A DNA stretch of 64,000 nucleotides from assembly GCF_033568475.1 (NCBI RefSeq), contig NC_133122.1, forward strand, positions 169,596,130-169,660,129. Reading direction: 5' to 3'. A program made the position numbers and the translations under genes. The notes below the pieces were generated by a model. That model did no database searches. It saw only the letters and a list, made by a program, of their open reading frames with translations, and had not been told where the DNA came from. The DNA comes from Henckelia pumila (Eukaryota; Streptophyta; Magnoliopsida; Lamiales; Gesneriaceae). Below are positions 35,707 to 47,019 of the stretch, in pieces; within the stretch, counting starts at the first letter, position 1, and each line of letters opens with the position of its first letter.

Positions 35707-37083
35707 CTAGAGCCAAATACTCATATGCTTCAATCCCATTGATTCACGATGCTTCTCGAATAATGGTCCAGGTAAAGGCTTAGTTAGTGGATCAGCAACA
35801 TTATTTGCAAAGGAGACTCTGTCTAATGACACCTCTCTTCTTTCCACAATCTCCTGAATGATGTGGTATTTTCTCAATACATGTTTGGATTTTTGATGAG
35901 ATCTTGGCTCCTTCGCTTGAGCAATTGCGCCTGTGTTGTCGCAGTACATGAGGACTGGACCAAATTCATTAGGAATAACACCCAACTTTTGGATGAAATT
36001 CCTTAACCAAACAACTTCCTTTGTTGCAGCAGATGCAACAATGTATTCGGGCTCAGTGGTGGAATACACAGTATTTTCTTGCTTGGAACTCTTCCAAGAA
36101 ACAGCAGTACCATTGAGCATGAATACCAATCCGGAAATTGAATTTGAATCATCGATATTGATTTGAAAGCTAGAGTCAGTATAACCTTCCAATTAAAGTT
36201 CTCCACTCCCATAAACCAAGAACATATTCTTAGTTCTTGTCAAATATTTGAGGATGCCTTTCACAGCTTTCCAGTGTGGAAGACCGGGGTTTGATTGATA
36301 TCTACTTGCAACACTCAATGCAAATGCCACGTCAAGATGTGTAGATATCATCCCATATATGATACTACCAATAGCAGATGCATATGGAATGTGTGTCATC
36401 GCCTCTATCTTTGCATCAGTCTTGGGAGACATTGACCTGGATAGGGACACGCCATGACACATTGGTAGATGTCCTCTCTTGGATTCTTCCATAGAGAACC
36501 TTTTCATGATGGTATCAATGTATGTGGACTGGGTTAGACCAAGAAATCTTTTCAATCTATCCCTATAGATTTGTATTCTCAATACAATAGATGCTTCACC
36601 CAAGTCCTTCATTGAGAACTTACTCTCTAACCATACTTTAGTTGATTGAAACATTCCTACATTATTCCCAATAAGTAGAATTTCATCAACATAAAGTATT
36701 AGGAATGTTACAGCACTCCCATTGACCTTCTTATATACACAGGGTTCCTCAGGATTCTTAATAAAACTAAACTCTTTGATTGTACTGTCAAATATGAGGT
36801 TCCATATCCTAGATGTCTGCTTAAGACCATAAATAGATCTCTGAAGTTTGCATAACATATGCTCACTTTTGATGGATGTAAACCCATCAGGTTGAGATAT
36901 ATAAATTTCTTCCTTAATATCCCCATTAAGAAAAGCTATCTTCACATCCATCTGTCATATTTCATAGTCATACCATGCTGCTATGGCTAGAAATATCCTT
37001 ATAGACTTGATCATTGCAACTGAAGAAAAGGTTTTCTCAAAGTCAACTTCTTGCCTTTGAGTATAACCTTTTGCTACCAATCG
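35707..37083 (-). pseudogene. Copia RT (C-terminal part) and RNase H
   Basis: From the insertion point at 37083 the frame reads KARLVAKGYTQRQEVDFEKT, then a stop at about 36953, then MDVKIAFLNGDIKEEIYISQ, the copia RT core (36951-36193). The catalytic box is FLILYVDEILLIGN near 36685, with Glu in place of the second Asp of YVDD, which should abolish polymerase activity. KRGHLPMCHGVSLSRSM and YASAIGSIIYGM follow. After a TAA at 36193 the RNase H continues (VSWKSSKQENTVYSTTEPEY, YCDNTGAIAQAKEP, ADPLTKPLPG) to 35707. RT makes the cDNA and RNase H removes the RNA; this copy can do neither. Confidence 0.85.
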
Positions 37084-37088
37084 CGCTT
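37084..37088. other. Target-site duplication CGCTT, left copy
   Basis: Identical to 48346-48350 across the 11.3-kb Athila element. It interrupts a codon run of the copia RT. Confidence 0.92.
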
Positions 37089-38015
37089 TGATCGACGGAA
37101 TACTAACACTCAAATTTGCTCTAAAAATCTCTCAATTCCAGTCGAAATAATCGCAAGTGCATGATTCAAGTTATAATAAGATGTACTGAGTACGAGTATC
37201 GTCCTCAGGGACCAAACAATAATAATTTGTTTCTTTGATTTTTAACTACACAAAGTATCGAAATATATAACATTAACACTAAGAACTCAATGTAAATAAT
37301 TCTAAATTTCACAACCACGAAACCAATTTGCACCACTAAAAGAAATAACAATTTGAAAATATTTTGTTGGAATTTCGGTTCACCTTCCCCCTAATTGAAC
37401 TGGACGATTGGAACTTAATTAATGCGCATAAGTTTGACAGAAATCCCTGTAACATTGACACTCTCTCTCGAGGTTATGCCAAACTAATCAAATCAGTGAA
37501 ACAATTAAATTTCTCTAATTATTTATCACGACCGATTGCTTTGCGTTCTATGAATTCTACAGCTTTCAACCTGGTGGTCTATGGCTATCGACATGTACTA
37601 AATACCATATCTCTATGCATATTTTAAGTCCATGGATTCTATCATTCGTCCTAATTATGAACCTATCTCTCGACAGCAATTCACAATTTACGAATCTATG
37701 TTAAGGGTAGCTAATCATCAACATAGAGAAAAACACATGATAAAATCAATTATAAACATAAATCAAATCTCAATACGTCCGGTGATTCAATCACACTACA
37801 GTGTTTTGGGGTTCGGATCCCCTTGATTCCAACAAAATATAAGTTTAGCTACTGAACGTCATTACAAAATTCAATCTAAAAACAATGCTTAACATAAAAA
37901 TTCAGAAAAGATGAAGAGAAAAACTCCCAACGGAGATGAGAAATCTTCAATATTCAGAGCCGCCTCCTCCTGTGTCTGTGCATGTGTCCAACCCTCAAAA
38001 CTGTTTAAAACATCC

Positions 38016-38023
38016 TATTTATA
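38016..38023 (-). promoter_or_regulatory. TATA box in the Athila 3' LTR
   Basis: Minus-strand GGCCATATAAATAGGATG, 64 bp downstream of the nearer 34-nt box; the equivalent in the 5' LTR is 47973-47966. Confidence 0.6.
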
Positions 38024-38086
38024 TGGCCCAAGAGTCCTCGTCAAACCAATTACCCGAAATAAAATATTTTCCAAAATTACGTGCAG

Positions 38087-38192
38087 GCGCCCGAGCGGTA
38101 GAAAAGAGCCGCCCGGGCGCCTGAGCTCTGCCTCGAGGGTTTTTCTTCAAACGGGAGTGCGCGCGGGCAGTAAAAAAGTGCCGCCCGAGCGC
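38087..38192. repeat. Two 34-nt inverted-repeat boxes in the Athila 3' LTR
   Basis: 38087-38120 and 38159-38192, 72 bp apart. The first has arms GCGCCCGAGC and GCCCGGGCGC around GGTAGAAAAGAGCC. It matches the Tekay copy 2 box at 21597-21630 at 26 of 34 positions without gaps. Confidence 0.9.
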
Positions 38193-38446
38193 CTTGTCTT
38201 TTTCCAGAAATACAAAGTCCTTCTCTTGCTTTCCTCACGGCCGCATGCGTGCAACGCCTTCTCACTATAAATCAAAATTTCCTAGTGATTTTATGCAGTA
38301 CAAATAAATAAACCAGAGGAGTGACTACAAACACAATAAAACAACAAAACAGAACAAGAATGGTAAGGAACAGACACAACGTAACCGAAACGAATGCAAA
38401 ACAAACACAAAACATGCAAAATAACGCACAAAAACGACTCCTATCA

Positions 38447-38460
38447 ACCTCCCCAAACTA
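38447..38460 (-). other. Polypurine tract of the Athila element
   Basis: Minus-strand TAGTTTGGGGAGGT abuts the 3' LTR and is preceded by CTCGAGGGCGAGCAA. The same 13-nt core recurs at 39943-39955 and 41639-41651. Confidence 0.85.
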
Positions 38461-40033
38461 ACCTTTTGCTCGCCCTCGAGAAAAATAGGTGACAATTCTA
38501 ACATGCAGAAACAACAAAAAAGACGACACAAGTAGGTAAAATCAACCTTCTCAAGCCTCAAAACTTTTTCCAAAAGAAACCAATTCAATCATATCAACAT
38601 GCTGACCTTTTAAAACAAAAAAATTTAACAATAACTAGCAAACCTTGCAAACTTAAGAATCTCACAACTCCATTTTTGGAATACTCTACTCCGAATTCAA
38701 TTCACACATTCTAAGATCATGAGGACTTTTTCAGTTATACTGGGATCAAGATTTAGAAACATTCAATGATACACACACTCACGACTGGTATAACTCAACG
38801 AAAAATAGTGTGTGCGTGTTTTGGTCAAGAATCCACATTCATTAACCGTGTCTATCAACAGTCCATCAGCAAAATTCCTACAACCCCTCTCCACTAGTAT
38901 ATTGGGCAACTGTAACTCGGTCAATAGGTCTTATTCGGCTTATAATGCCAGGCTAGGTTAATGGCTCCAAATGAAGGACAAGAATTCAAAGAGGGAGTAA
39001 ATGATGATCATTCTCTACAGTCTACTCCTTTTGACTCACAAATTCGCACCTCTTCTCATTCATTGATTTCCAAATTTTTCTTTCTTTCACTTGCCTTCTG
39101 CCAACATTCTTTTCTTTCTTTATTTTCCACCACTTTTTTTTTTCTTTTGTACTGAACACAACCAACACACCATTCCAATCTCAATTTTTCATTCGGAGCA
39201 TAAACAAAAATAAACTACATTCAATTTACTCCCCACAAGGTAGAAATGAGTGTTTAAGCTATGGGTAGAAGTTATAGGATATTGAACAAAGTCGAATGGG
39301 GGTTTACCACACGTTTTCACGCATGCCATTCGTTTTCTATTAAGCTCAAATTAGGCACTAGGGACACATTAATTCAAGGGTGGTTTGAAAGACACAAACA
39401 TAATTCAGAAAGAAATTTCCTATATCACTCCTAAATCATAGTATACCCGTATTGCGCCTCAAGGGATGCTTGAACTTGTTCTAAACAAATTTCAATTCAC
39501 AGTTAACTCATACAGATCTCAATCAGTGCAGAACAGAGAATCAACAGTAGTAAGCGATGATTACACCAAAACAAGCTTCAGATTATGCACCTCTCGTGCT
39601 CATATAAACGTGAAGGCTCAACTGGGCATCTAAGGATAATTCACGAAAAATTTTAAGCCCAAAGATCAAACAAATTGCCTCAATCATATCAAAGTTTGTA
39701 TGTTTCAACTTCAGATTCAAGTATACCTCACAGAGTGTTTAGAGATCTATTCATCGACTTGGTTGTACTAGTTCAAAACTATTTGTCAAGCAAAGAAGAT
39801 GATCATGGATTCAAAACTAAAAAATATTTATTTTTTTATTATCATTGGCTTTTTGGTTTCATTCACAACACTTGCAACAACAGTACAAACGACTCGAACG
39901 AACAAAAAACATGAAAACAGAATGAAAACACAAAAGACACAACCTCCCCAAACTAAAGACGAGCATTGTCCCCAATGCTACTTGACACCACCAAATCTAA
40001 AAACACAAAAAGAAACATAAAAACAAAAAAACA
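38461..40033 (-). other. Athila 3' untranslated region
   Basis: About 1.6 kb between the extra ORF and the PPT without a supported gene, as is common in Athila-lineage elements. A second PPT-like core lies at 39943-39955, preceded on the minus strand by the small palindrome CATTGGGGACAATG (39964-39977). Confidence 0.7.
39943..39955 (-). other. Internal PPT-like motif, end of the extra-ORF module
   Basis: Minus-strand TAGTTTGGGGAGG, identical in its 13-nt core to the terminal PPT at 38448-38460. Confidence 0.75.
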
Positions 40034-41167
40034 CTAATCACTCCCCTGGTCTGAATCAGAATCCTCCTCATCGAGGTCTTCGGGCAGATCCCAAAGCAGC
40101 GGAGCATATTGGAATGGGAAGGGCGGAGGATACGGCGGTGGAACTGGATAAGCTGCAGGGTCCATCCCAGCATTTGCGAGCAGCCCTCGCATCATGGCAT
40201 TGGTAGATTCGTTGTGGGCTGCATTCACCTCCTGACATTTATCCATGTGTTGCACCCAGCCAAAAATTTCTCTCAGTGTCTCATTCGTGGTGCGTCGAGC
40301 AGGGGGTGGCTTAAGCACATTCCTCGATGATTGACTGGGTCCAGAACGTGCCCGGCCATCAGATGTAAACTCCCTGAGTCAGAACGACTTTTTCGCCCTT
40401 AAAATAGTGTCATCCACCTCCTGCGTTGGGTGCAACCATTCTTCGTCGTCCCTTGTTGGGACACCAGCTCGCACACAAAGTGCAGAAACAATGGTCGGAA
40501 AGAATATCGCAATGTTGGAAGTGCGAATGGACGTGTACAACTCTCGGTTGATAATCCGTCCGACATTGAGCGGCCATTGCTTGTGCAGGGCATACAGCAG
40601 CACCGCCCTGCTCATCACCACCTCATTGGTGTGGGATACCGGCATTAATCTGTGAGTCAGAAAAGCATACCACAAGGCCAGTTCCAACCGCAAATATTTT
40701 TCTTTAAAAGACACAAATTTCACTGAGTCTTTCCAAACGTTTCCATCATAGCACAGAACATTAGTAATTTCATTATAATTCGGGTTAGCCTTAAATGCTT
40801 GAAATTGGCTATCATCCACATCCGGAGTTTCCAAAAAATCATTAATAGAGGCAGGAGTGAAAGAAATCATCTTACCCCGCACGAAAACCGTGCTATCTGT
40901 ACGCTCGACGGCATTGGCGTAGAACTCTCGTACCAAGGGGACAATCGCCGCTAGAGGTTGTCGGCAAAATTTGGTCCATCCTCGAGCCACGATGCCAAGG
41001 GAGGCGGTGCGTTCTTCGGAGAGATTGAATCTCCTCTCTGCAATTGGATTCATATTAGATTTGGCCGCCTCATACCTCGCCTTAGCTTCTTCCGAGATGA
41101 ATTTCCCATCTATGATGTTGGATGGGGTAGCCCTAGAAGTGGCAATCTTTTGTTTCTTTGGCGCCAT
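40034..41167 (-). pseudogene. Extra ORF after pol in Athila: putative plant-transposon-domain protein, one stop
   Basis: ATG at 41167 (ACACC ATG GCG, a strong plant start context) opens MAPKKQKIATSRATPSN. The body contains GIVARGWTKFCRQPLAAIVP, LVREFYANAVERTD, FVRGKMISFTPASINDFLE and LALWYAFLTHRLMPVS, wording I associate with the putative plant transposon protein domain found in many retroelement-derived plant ORFs. A single TGA at 40381-40379, where CGA (Arg) would fit, splits the frame. It continues as KPPPARRTTNETLREIFG to an acidic tail (LPEDLDEEDSDSDQGSD) ending at 40034; full length would be 376 residues. It sits where Athila elements carry an env-like ORF, but I see no signal peptide or membrane segment, so an envelope role is unlikely. 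Function unknown. Confidence 0.75.
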
Positions 41168-41342
41168 GGTGTACGAAACTTGAAGAATCAATTGATGGAC
41201 CTGTGAATTGGAGAGAACAAAGAGAAGTATGGAGTGAGAGAGAGAGACGGCGAGAGAGATTAGGGTTAGGAAGAGGAATTAGAAAGGGAATTGTAAAAGA
41301 ATGAAAGGGGGATCGGGTTTTATTTTTCTGAGTCTGCGCGAT
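41168..41342 (-). promoter_or_regulatory. Promoter-like leader upstream of the Athila extra ORF
   Basis: Reading leftward from the 34-nt boxes: a weak TATA-like AAAAATAAAACCC (about 41324-41312), a pyrimidine-rich stretch (CTCTCTCTCGCC, CTCTCTCTCTCACTCC), a 3'-splice-like TTCACAG (about 41210) and the ATG at 41167. CT-rich leaders are typical of plant transcription starts. This suggests an independent or spliced mRNA for the extra ORF; it is inference from layout. Confidence 0.4.
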
Positions 41343-41519
41343 GCGCCCGAGCGGTAGAAAAAAGCCGCTCGGGCGCACCCCCTTTTTTTTAAAACACTGG
41401 ACAGAAGGGATGCGCCTGGGCGGCAGAAAATAGCCGCTCAGGCGCACCCCCCTTTTTTTGAAAAAAACATGAAAACAGAAGGGATGCGCCCGGGCGGCGA
41501 AAAACAACCGTCCTAGAGC
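41343..41519. repeat. Three 34-nt inverted-repeat boxes inside the Athila element
   Basis: 41343-41376, 41412-41445 and 41486-41519, 69 and 74 bp apart, each followed by an A/T-rich run. The first has arms GCGCCCGAGC and GCTCGGGCGC around GGTAGAAAAA. They are the same module as in this element's LTRs, here placed between pol and the extra ORF. Open frames across this stretch are not genes. Confidence 0.9.
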
Positions 41520-41638
41520 ATCCAATATTTTTTTTTTTTTTAAAAAAAAACTAAAACTAAAACGAACAAAAACAAAATTAAATAAAAGAGAAAGTAGAAT
41601 GTAGTTCTCAATTTAAAGTCGAGAGCTTGACTTTTCTT

Positions 41639-41651
41639 CCTCCCCAAACTA
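41639..41651 (-). other. Internal PPT-like motif overlapping the pol stop codon
   Basis: The minus-strand core TAGTTTGGGGAGG begins with the TAG stop of pol. It is identical to the cores at 38448-38460 and 39943-39955. Confidence 0.8.
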
Positions 41652-44600
41652 GTCTTGGTCAGTCAATGTGGTGATGACCGACATGTAATCAATGTCACCC
41701 CCCACGTAGTGCTTAAGCCTTTGAGCATTGACCGTAAAAGACTCGTTTCTGGCATCTTTGATCGCAATGGCCCCCGATGGATACACTCTGGTGATTTTAT
41801 AGAGGCCTGACCACCTAGACTTCAGTTTCCCGGGAAACAGCCTCAACCGGGAGTTGAATAGCAAGACAACATCTCCTTCCTTGAATTCCCGCTGACGAAT
41901 GCGCCTGTCATGTATTCTCTTGGTTCGTTCCTTGTACGAAACCGCCATATCATATGCACTGTCGCGGAATTCCTCCAGTTGATTAAGCTCCAACAATCTC
42001 TTTTCACCTGCAGCAGCAAATTCAAAGTTTAGGGTCTTAGTAGCCCAATATGCTCTATGTTCTAACTCAACAGGTAAATGGCATGCCTTTACAAATAACA
42101 GTCTATAAGGGGAAGTGCCTATAGGTGTTTTAAACGCCGTCCTATAGGCCCATAAGGCATCATCGAGTCGAAGTGCCCAATCTTTCCGATTAGTACTCAC
42201 ACTTTTCTCCAAAATCTGTTTGATTTCTCGATTGGACACTTCCACTTGGCCACTGGTCTGGGGGTGATATGGGGTAGAGACTTTATGCTTGACACCATAT
42301 TTTTTTAAGAGTTTGTCAAAAAGTTTATTGCAAAAGTGGGTGCCACCATCATTAATGATTGCACGGGGTGTACCAAACCGATTAAAAATATTTTTCTTCA
42401 AAATTTTCAGTACAACCTGTGCATCATTTGTCGCATAAGCTTCAGCCTCTACCCATTTTGAAACATAATCGACTGCGACCAGAATGTATTTTTTTGTCAT
42501 AGAAATTGGAAATGGTCCCATGAAGTCGATTCCCCATACATCAAATATATCACACTCAATGATATTATTTAAAGGAATTTCATTTCGGTTTGAGATATTA
42601 CCTGTCCGTTGACATCTATCACAAGATAATACAAACAAGCGCGCATCCTTAAAGAGATTGGGCCAATAGAACCCACATTCAAGTACCTTTGCTGCTGTTT
42701 TGACTGGCCCAGCATGGCCACCTACCTCACGATCATGACAATGACTGAGGATGCTTTGCATTTCTCCTTTCGCCACACATCTCCGGATCATTGAGTCAGC
42801 ACATATTTTAAACAAAAACGGTTCCTCCCAAAAATAATGCTTGACATCTGATAAATTTTTTTTCTTCTGATGGAAAGACAGATTATGTGGGAGTGTGCTT
42901 GTTACTAGATAATTCGCAAAATTTGCATACCATGGTGAACTTTCTATGGCAAAAAGTTTTTCATCAGGGAACCAATTATCTATGTCATCTATCTCATTTA
43001 TTGCACCATCAACAATGCATTCTAATCTAGATAGATGATCAGCTACTACATTTTCAACACCTTTCTTATCCTTGATCTCTAAATCAAATTCTTGCAAAAG
43101 TAAAATCCACCTAATCAGTCTAGGTTTCGCATCTTTCTTTGCCAACAAGTGCTTAATAGCAGAGTGATCTGTGTATACTGTGATTTTTGAGAGTACAAGA
43201 TATGAATGAAATTTATCCAGTGCAAATACTACAGCTAACAACTCTTTTTTAGTGGTGGCATAATTTAGTTGAGCTTCATTAAGAGTCTTGATAGCGTAGT
43301 AAATAGTTTTGAATACCTTGTCTATTCGTTGGCCAAGCACTGCGCCAACAGCAGAGTCACTTGCATCGCACATGACTTCAAATGGAAGATCCCAGTTTGG
43401 TGATGTAAGTATTGGTGCAGTCACCAGTCTTTCTCTCAACACTTCAAAGGCCTGCAAACAATTTGAATCAAAGTCAAAAGGGGCATCTTTCATTAGCAAA
43501 GAAGAAAGAGGTTTGGAAATTTTTGAAAAATCCTTAATAAACCGCCGATAGAAGCCGGCATGGCCCAGGAAACTTCTGACTCCCTTGACCGTCGTAGGTG
43601 GAGGCAAATTTTGAATAACGTGCACCTTGGCTTTGTCCACCTCGATCCCCTGCTCAGAAATTCGGTGACCCAATACTATACCTTCTGTCACCATGAAATG
43701 AAACTTCTCCCAGTTCAGTACCAAATTTGTCTCCTCGCATCTTATTAAAACAGAATTCAAGTTATGCAGACATGCATCAAAATATTTATCGAAAATAGAG
43801 AAATCATCCATGAAAATTTCTAAAATTTTTTCGACCATATCATAAAAAATGGCAGTCATGCACCTCTGAAAAGTAGCAGGAGCGTTACATAACCCGAAAG
43901 GCATACGTCTATAGAAAAACGTACCATATGGGCAAGTGAAAGTCATTTTATCCTGGTCTTCAGGTGCAATCGCTATTTGATTGTATCCTGAATACCCATC
44001 TAAAAAACAGTAAAACTCATACCCAGCCAGTCTCTCTAGCATTTGATCAATGAAGGGGAGGGGAAAATGATCCTTACGGGTTGCGTCATTTAGTTTTCTA
44101 TAGTCTATGCACACACGCCAACCTGTAACTGTCCTAGTGGGTATCAGTTCATTTTTCTCACTCTGTATGACAGTAATTCCCCCCTTCTTTGGTACACACT
44201 GCACCGGACTCACCCATGGACTATCAGATATAGGATAAATGATACCTGCATCCAGAAGTTTGATCGTTTCAGCTTTTACAACTTCCTGCATTTTTGGATT
44301 CAATCTCCTTTGTGGTTGGACCAATGGGTTGATGTTCTCTTCCATTAAAATCTTGTGCATGCATAAGGATGGATTGATTTCTTTGATATCCGCCACTTTC
44401 CAGGCAAACACACTCTTGTGTTTCTTGAGAACCTCCATTAGTCTGGCCTCCATCTCACCTGTTAAACAGAAAGATATTATAATAGGTAACTTATCATTCT
44501 CACCTAAAAACATGTATTTGAGATGGACAGGTAATGGCTTCAATTCCACAGTAGGTGGTTCCTCAAGGCTTGGTTTCTGGAGGACTAAATCCTTCCGGTC

Positions 44601-45674
44601 ACCAAGGTCTTCAAGTCTAAGCTTTCCACCTCTTCTCCATGACTGGTTGTCATTCAAATATGCGGTCATCTCTTCAATTCCATCACTGAGAACGTTCACT
44701 TGCTCAGAGATAAGTGCAGCTTCTAATGGTTCCTGAAAAGTATCCTGCACATAATCAAATAACAGTGAGTCCACTACATCCAGTTGAAAACATTCTTCAT
44801 TATTATGAGAAAATTTTAAAGCATTAAAAACGTCAAACGAAATTTTTTCTTCTCCCACTCTTAACAGCAACTCCCCCTTCTGGACATCTATTAATGCCTT
44901 TTCTGTCGCCAAGAAGGGTCTACCCAATATGAGTGGCATGTCCAAATCCTCTTCCATATCTAACACCACGAAGTCCATGGGGAAGATGAATTTGTCCACT
45001 TTTACAAGCACGTCCTCGATTATCCCCCATGGATATTTGATGGACCTGTCTGCCAGTTGTAACGACATTCTGGTAGACTTTGGTTCTCCCAAGCTCAATT
45101 TCCTGAACACAGAGTAATGCATTAGATTTATACTAGCACCCAAATCACATAAAGCTTTATGAAATTGAATATCATTAATCACACAAGGGATAGAGAAAAT
45201 CCCTGGATCTTTTTGCTTTAATGGGATTTTATTTTGCACCAGTGCTGAGCAATTCTCAGTCAGACTAATCATTTCATGCTCCTCCAGTTTCCTCTTGTTG
45301 GAGAGGATCTCTTTCAAGAACTTTGCATAACTTGGCATTTGCATCAGTGCATCGGCAAAGGGAATATTAATATTTAATTTCTTGAATACTTCTAGGAATT
45401 TTCCAAACTGAGAATCTAGTTTTGCCTTCTTCAGGGCTGCAGGAAAAGGTGGTGGCACAACAATTTTTGCTTGTGAAGTGGGTGAAAGTGTTGGGATAGA
45501 TGACTTACCTGCAATTCTTGTTGATGTAGCCAATTCTGGCTCTTTCTCGACCTGTGGTGCAGGCTCTACTGTCTTCCCACTCCTCAGTTCAATTGCTTTT
45601 ACCTGCTCCTTCGGATTCTTCTCTGTGGCACTCGGCAAGGTACCCTGATCTCTGTTGGAAATTGTTTTGGTCAA
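41649..45674 (-). CDS. Athila pol polyprotein: protease, RT, RNase H, integrase (open frame)
   Basis: 1,341 codons are open; the frame continues upstream into gag through a TAG at 45686-45684. In order: IELRSGK linker (about residue 28), aspartic protease with [17 protein letters not shown] (about 175), RT with [36 protein letters not shown] and the catalytic FMDDFSIF (about 620), RNase H with [15 protein letters not shown] (about 768) and [10 protein letters not shown], integrase zinc-binding [15 protein letters not shown] and CDRCQRTG (about 980-1035), core [10 protein letters not shown] (about 1050), [11 protein letters not shown] (about 1108) and VEVSNREIK (about 1146, the Glu), and C-terminal [22 protein letters not shown]. 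All catalytic acids are present. No chromodomain follows, as expected for Athila. Expression would depend on reading from gag; the ATG at 45674 is only the first after the stop. Confidence 0.92.
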   Translation of the reverse strand: MTKTISNRDQGTLPSATEKNPKEQVKAIELRSGKTVEPAPQVEKEPELATSTRIAGKSSIPTLSPTSQAKIVVPPPFPAALKKAKLDSQFGKFLEVFKKLNINIPFADALMQMPSYAKFLKEILSNKRKLEEHEMISLTENCSALVQNKIPLKQKDPGIFSIPCVINDIQFHKALCDLGASINLMHYSVFRKLSLGEPKSTRMSLQLADRSIKYPWGIIEDVLVKVDKFIFPMDFVVLDMEEDLDMPLILGRPFLATEKALIDVQKGELLLRVGEEKISFDVFNALKFSHNNEECFQLDVVDSLLFDYVQDTFQEPLEAALISEQVNVLSDGIEEMTAYLNDNQSWRRGGKLRLEDLGDRKDLVLQKPSLEEPPTVELKPLPVHLKYMFLGENDKLPIIISFCLTGEMEARLMEVLKKHKSVFAWKVADIKEINPSLCMHKILMEENINPLVQPQRRLNPKMQEVVKAETIKLLDAGIIYPISDSPWVSPVQCVPKKGGITVIQSEKNELIPTRTVTGWRVCIDYRKLNDATRKDHFPLPFIDQMLERLAGYEFYCFLDGYSGYNQIAIAPEDQDKMTFTCPYGTFFYRRMPFGLCNAPATFQRCMTAIFYDMVEKILEIFMDDFSIFDKYFDACLHNLNSVLIRCEETNLVLNWEKFHFMVTEGIVLGHRISEQGIEVDKAKVHVIQNLPPPTTVKGVRSFLGHAGFYRRFIKDFSKISKPLSSLLMKDAPFDFDSNCLQAFEVLRERLVTAPILTSPNWDLPFEVMCDASDSAVGAVLGQRIDKVFKTIYYAIKTLNEAQLNYATTKKELLAVVFALDKFHSYLVLSKITVYTDHSAIKHLLAKKDAKPRLIRWILLLQEFDLEIKDKKGVENVVADHLSRLECIVDGAINEIDDIDNWFPDEKLFAIESSPWYANFANYLVTSTLPHNLSFHQKKKNLSDVKHYFWEEPFLFKICADSMIRRCVAKGEMQSILSHCHDREVGGHAGPVKTAAKVLECGFYWPNLFKDARLFVLSCDRCQRTGNISNRNEIPLNNIIECDIFDVWGIDFMGPFPISMTKKYILVAVDYVSKWVEAEAYATNDAQVVLKILKKNIFNRFGTPRAIINDGGTHFCNKLFDKLLKKYGVKHKVSTPYHPQTSGQVEVSNREIKQILEKSVSTNRKDWALRLDDALWAYRTAFKTPIGTSPYRLLFVKACHLPVELEHRAYWATKTLNFEFAAAGEKRLLELNQLEEFRDSAYDMAVSYKERTKRIHDRRIRQREFKEGDVVLLFNSRLRLFPGKLKSRWSGLYKITRVYPSGAIAIKDARNESFTVNAQRLKHYVGGDIDYMSVITTLTDQD

Positions 45675-45683
45675 TTGCCCTAT

Positions 45684-46901
45684 CTAATTCTCCAGATTCT
45701 TTATCGAAGCATCTTGATTCTGCATCCGGGTTTCAGAAGATGATATGAATTGCTGCATCATCTGCTCTAAACTCGATTTCCCTTCTTGAGGCTGTCTACC
45801 GTAGTTTTGATTCCCATATGGCTTATTGTTTTGTCCACTCCACGAGAAATTTGGATGCTGTCTCCACCTTGGATTATAGGAGTTCGAGAATGGGTCATTC
45901 CTTGGGCGATTTTGATTCCCCATGTGACTTGCCATAACTCCCTCTGGTTGAGAAAATGTTTGACAGTCTTTCGTGAAATGTTCTGCACCACATTTTTCAC
46001 ACCATACTTCTTGAACTCGCATCACAGAGTTTCCTATACTCAGTTCCTCAATTCTCTTGTTCATGACTTCAAGTTGAGCGGCCACTGATGTGAATGCATC
46101 AACCTGATGAATCCCATTAGATTTCCGGGATGCACTCCTTTCAGATAAAGGGTGATAGCAACTAGATGCAATTTCCTCAATTAATTCATAACCATCCTCT
46201 GACGATTTTCGCAGTAAATTTCCACCTGCAGCTGCATCTAACATGGTACGATTAGAGTGAGAAAGACCATAATAAAATGTTTGTACCACAAGACCATCTG
46301 GTAATTGGTGGTGTGGACATCTCCTTAGTAGATCTTTGTAGCGCTCCCATGCTTCATAAAATATTTCCTATTCTCCTTGGGAAAAATTTGTGATGTCAGT
46401 TCTTAGTTTCATTGACTTAAATGGTGGAAAGTATTTGGTGAGAAAAGATTTCACCAGATCATCCCAAGTCATGATGGAACCTGCAGGTAAATTTGTCAGC
46501 CATGCTTTTGCCTTATCTCGTAGTGAAAAAGGGAATAAACGCAAACGAATAACGTCATCAGAAACTCCCTGTATCTTGAATGTATCACAAATTTCCAGAA
46601 AATTTGTGAGGTGCACATAGGGTTCATCAATGACAGTCCCGCCAAATTGAAGTGTGTTCTGAATCATTTGAAGAATAACAGGTTTTATCTCAAAGTGATT
46701 TGCTGCTACAGTTGGCCTGATGATGCTTGGTCTAGAACTTTCGATGTTTGGTAAGGCGAGATCCATCATGGATCTGTAAACTGGTTGTTCTTGTTCTTGT
46801 TCTTCTTCCATTTCTTGTTGTTGTTGCCTTCTTCTTCTTCTGTGAAAAGTTCTCTCGAATTCTGGATCAAAAGGCACTAGTTCTTCAGATGAGTATCGCA
46901 T
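45684..46901 (-). pseudogene. Athila gag with zinc knuckle, two in-frame TAG codons
   Basis: The likely start is MRYSSEELVPFDPEFERTF at 46901, after the PBS; an upstream in-frame ATG lies at 46979. Gln/Glu-rich stretch, then the capsid domain (KPVILQMIQNTLQFGG, IRLRLFPFSLRDKAKAWLTN, DLVKSFLTKYFPP). A TAG at 46370-46368 interrupts just before EIFYEAWERYKDLLRRCP. The frame then stays open through a zinc-knuckle-like CEKCGAEHFTKDC and an Asn/Gln-rich tail to a second TAG at 45686-45684, followed directly in the same frame by pol. The second site probably replaces a Gln codon (NLEN-stop-IGQL). Gag would assemble the particle; apart from these two codons it looks intact. Confidence 0.85.
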
Positions 46902-46995
46902 GCACTGCAAGAGAATCCTGCAGTTCACAGATGGAAAAGAGTGATTAAAATTGTAATAGAGAAAAACCAAATAAAACAAATTAAAATCTCAATAG

Positions 46996-47013
46996 TCCCC
47001 GGCAACAGCGCCA
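46996..47013 (-). other. Primer-binding site, tRNA-Asp type
   Basis: Minus-strand TGGCGCTGTTGCCGGGGA, 17 of 18 matching the tRNA-Asp 3' end complement, 6 bp from the LTR. Confidence 0.88.
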
Positions 47014-47019
47014 AAAACT

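Larger units (their letters stand above)
33542..37088 (-). mobile_element. TNT1-like copia element, 3' segment (3' LTR, RNase H, RT)
   Basis: Minus strand: the RT is entered at 37083, then RNase H, a PPT and a 2.15-kb 3' LTR. The upstream part resumes at 48346, beyond an Athila insertion. Further upstream gag and protease of a compatible copia element lie at 61340-62860. I interpret these as one element split by nested insertions. Confidence 0.75.
37089..38446 (-). repeat. 3' LTR of the Athila element
   Basis: 1,358 bp, TGATCGACGG to CTCCTATCA on the plus strand. It has two 34-nt boxes (38087-38120, 38159-38192), a TATA box at 38023-38016, and differs from the 5' LTR by about 20 substitutions plus a few indels seen by eye. 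Confidence 0.93.

Noticed and set aside
37364..37826. Small plus-strand open frames in 37364-37826 and their copies near 47300-47700
   Set aside because: They lie in the two LTRs of the Athila element and are not conserved in frame between them.
40034..41167. Envelope-like glycoprotein
   Set aside because: No signal peptide, transmembrane helix or cysteine pattern; only the position after pol is env-like.
41133..41525. 130-residue open frame on the minus strand
   Set aside because: It runs across the three 34-nt boxes and the CT-rich leader; repeated residues (GYFLPPRRIP, GFFLPLGRI) only mirror the repeats.
45684..45686. Programmed stop-codon readthrough between Athila gag and pol
   Set aside because: The following bases (ATAGGG) do not match known plant readthrough contexts and the context suggests a lost Gln codon; kept only as a test within the stop-codon finding.
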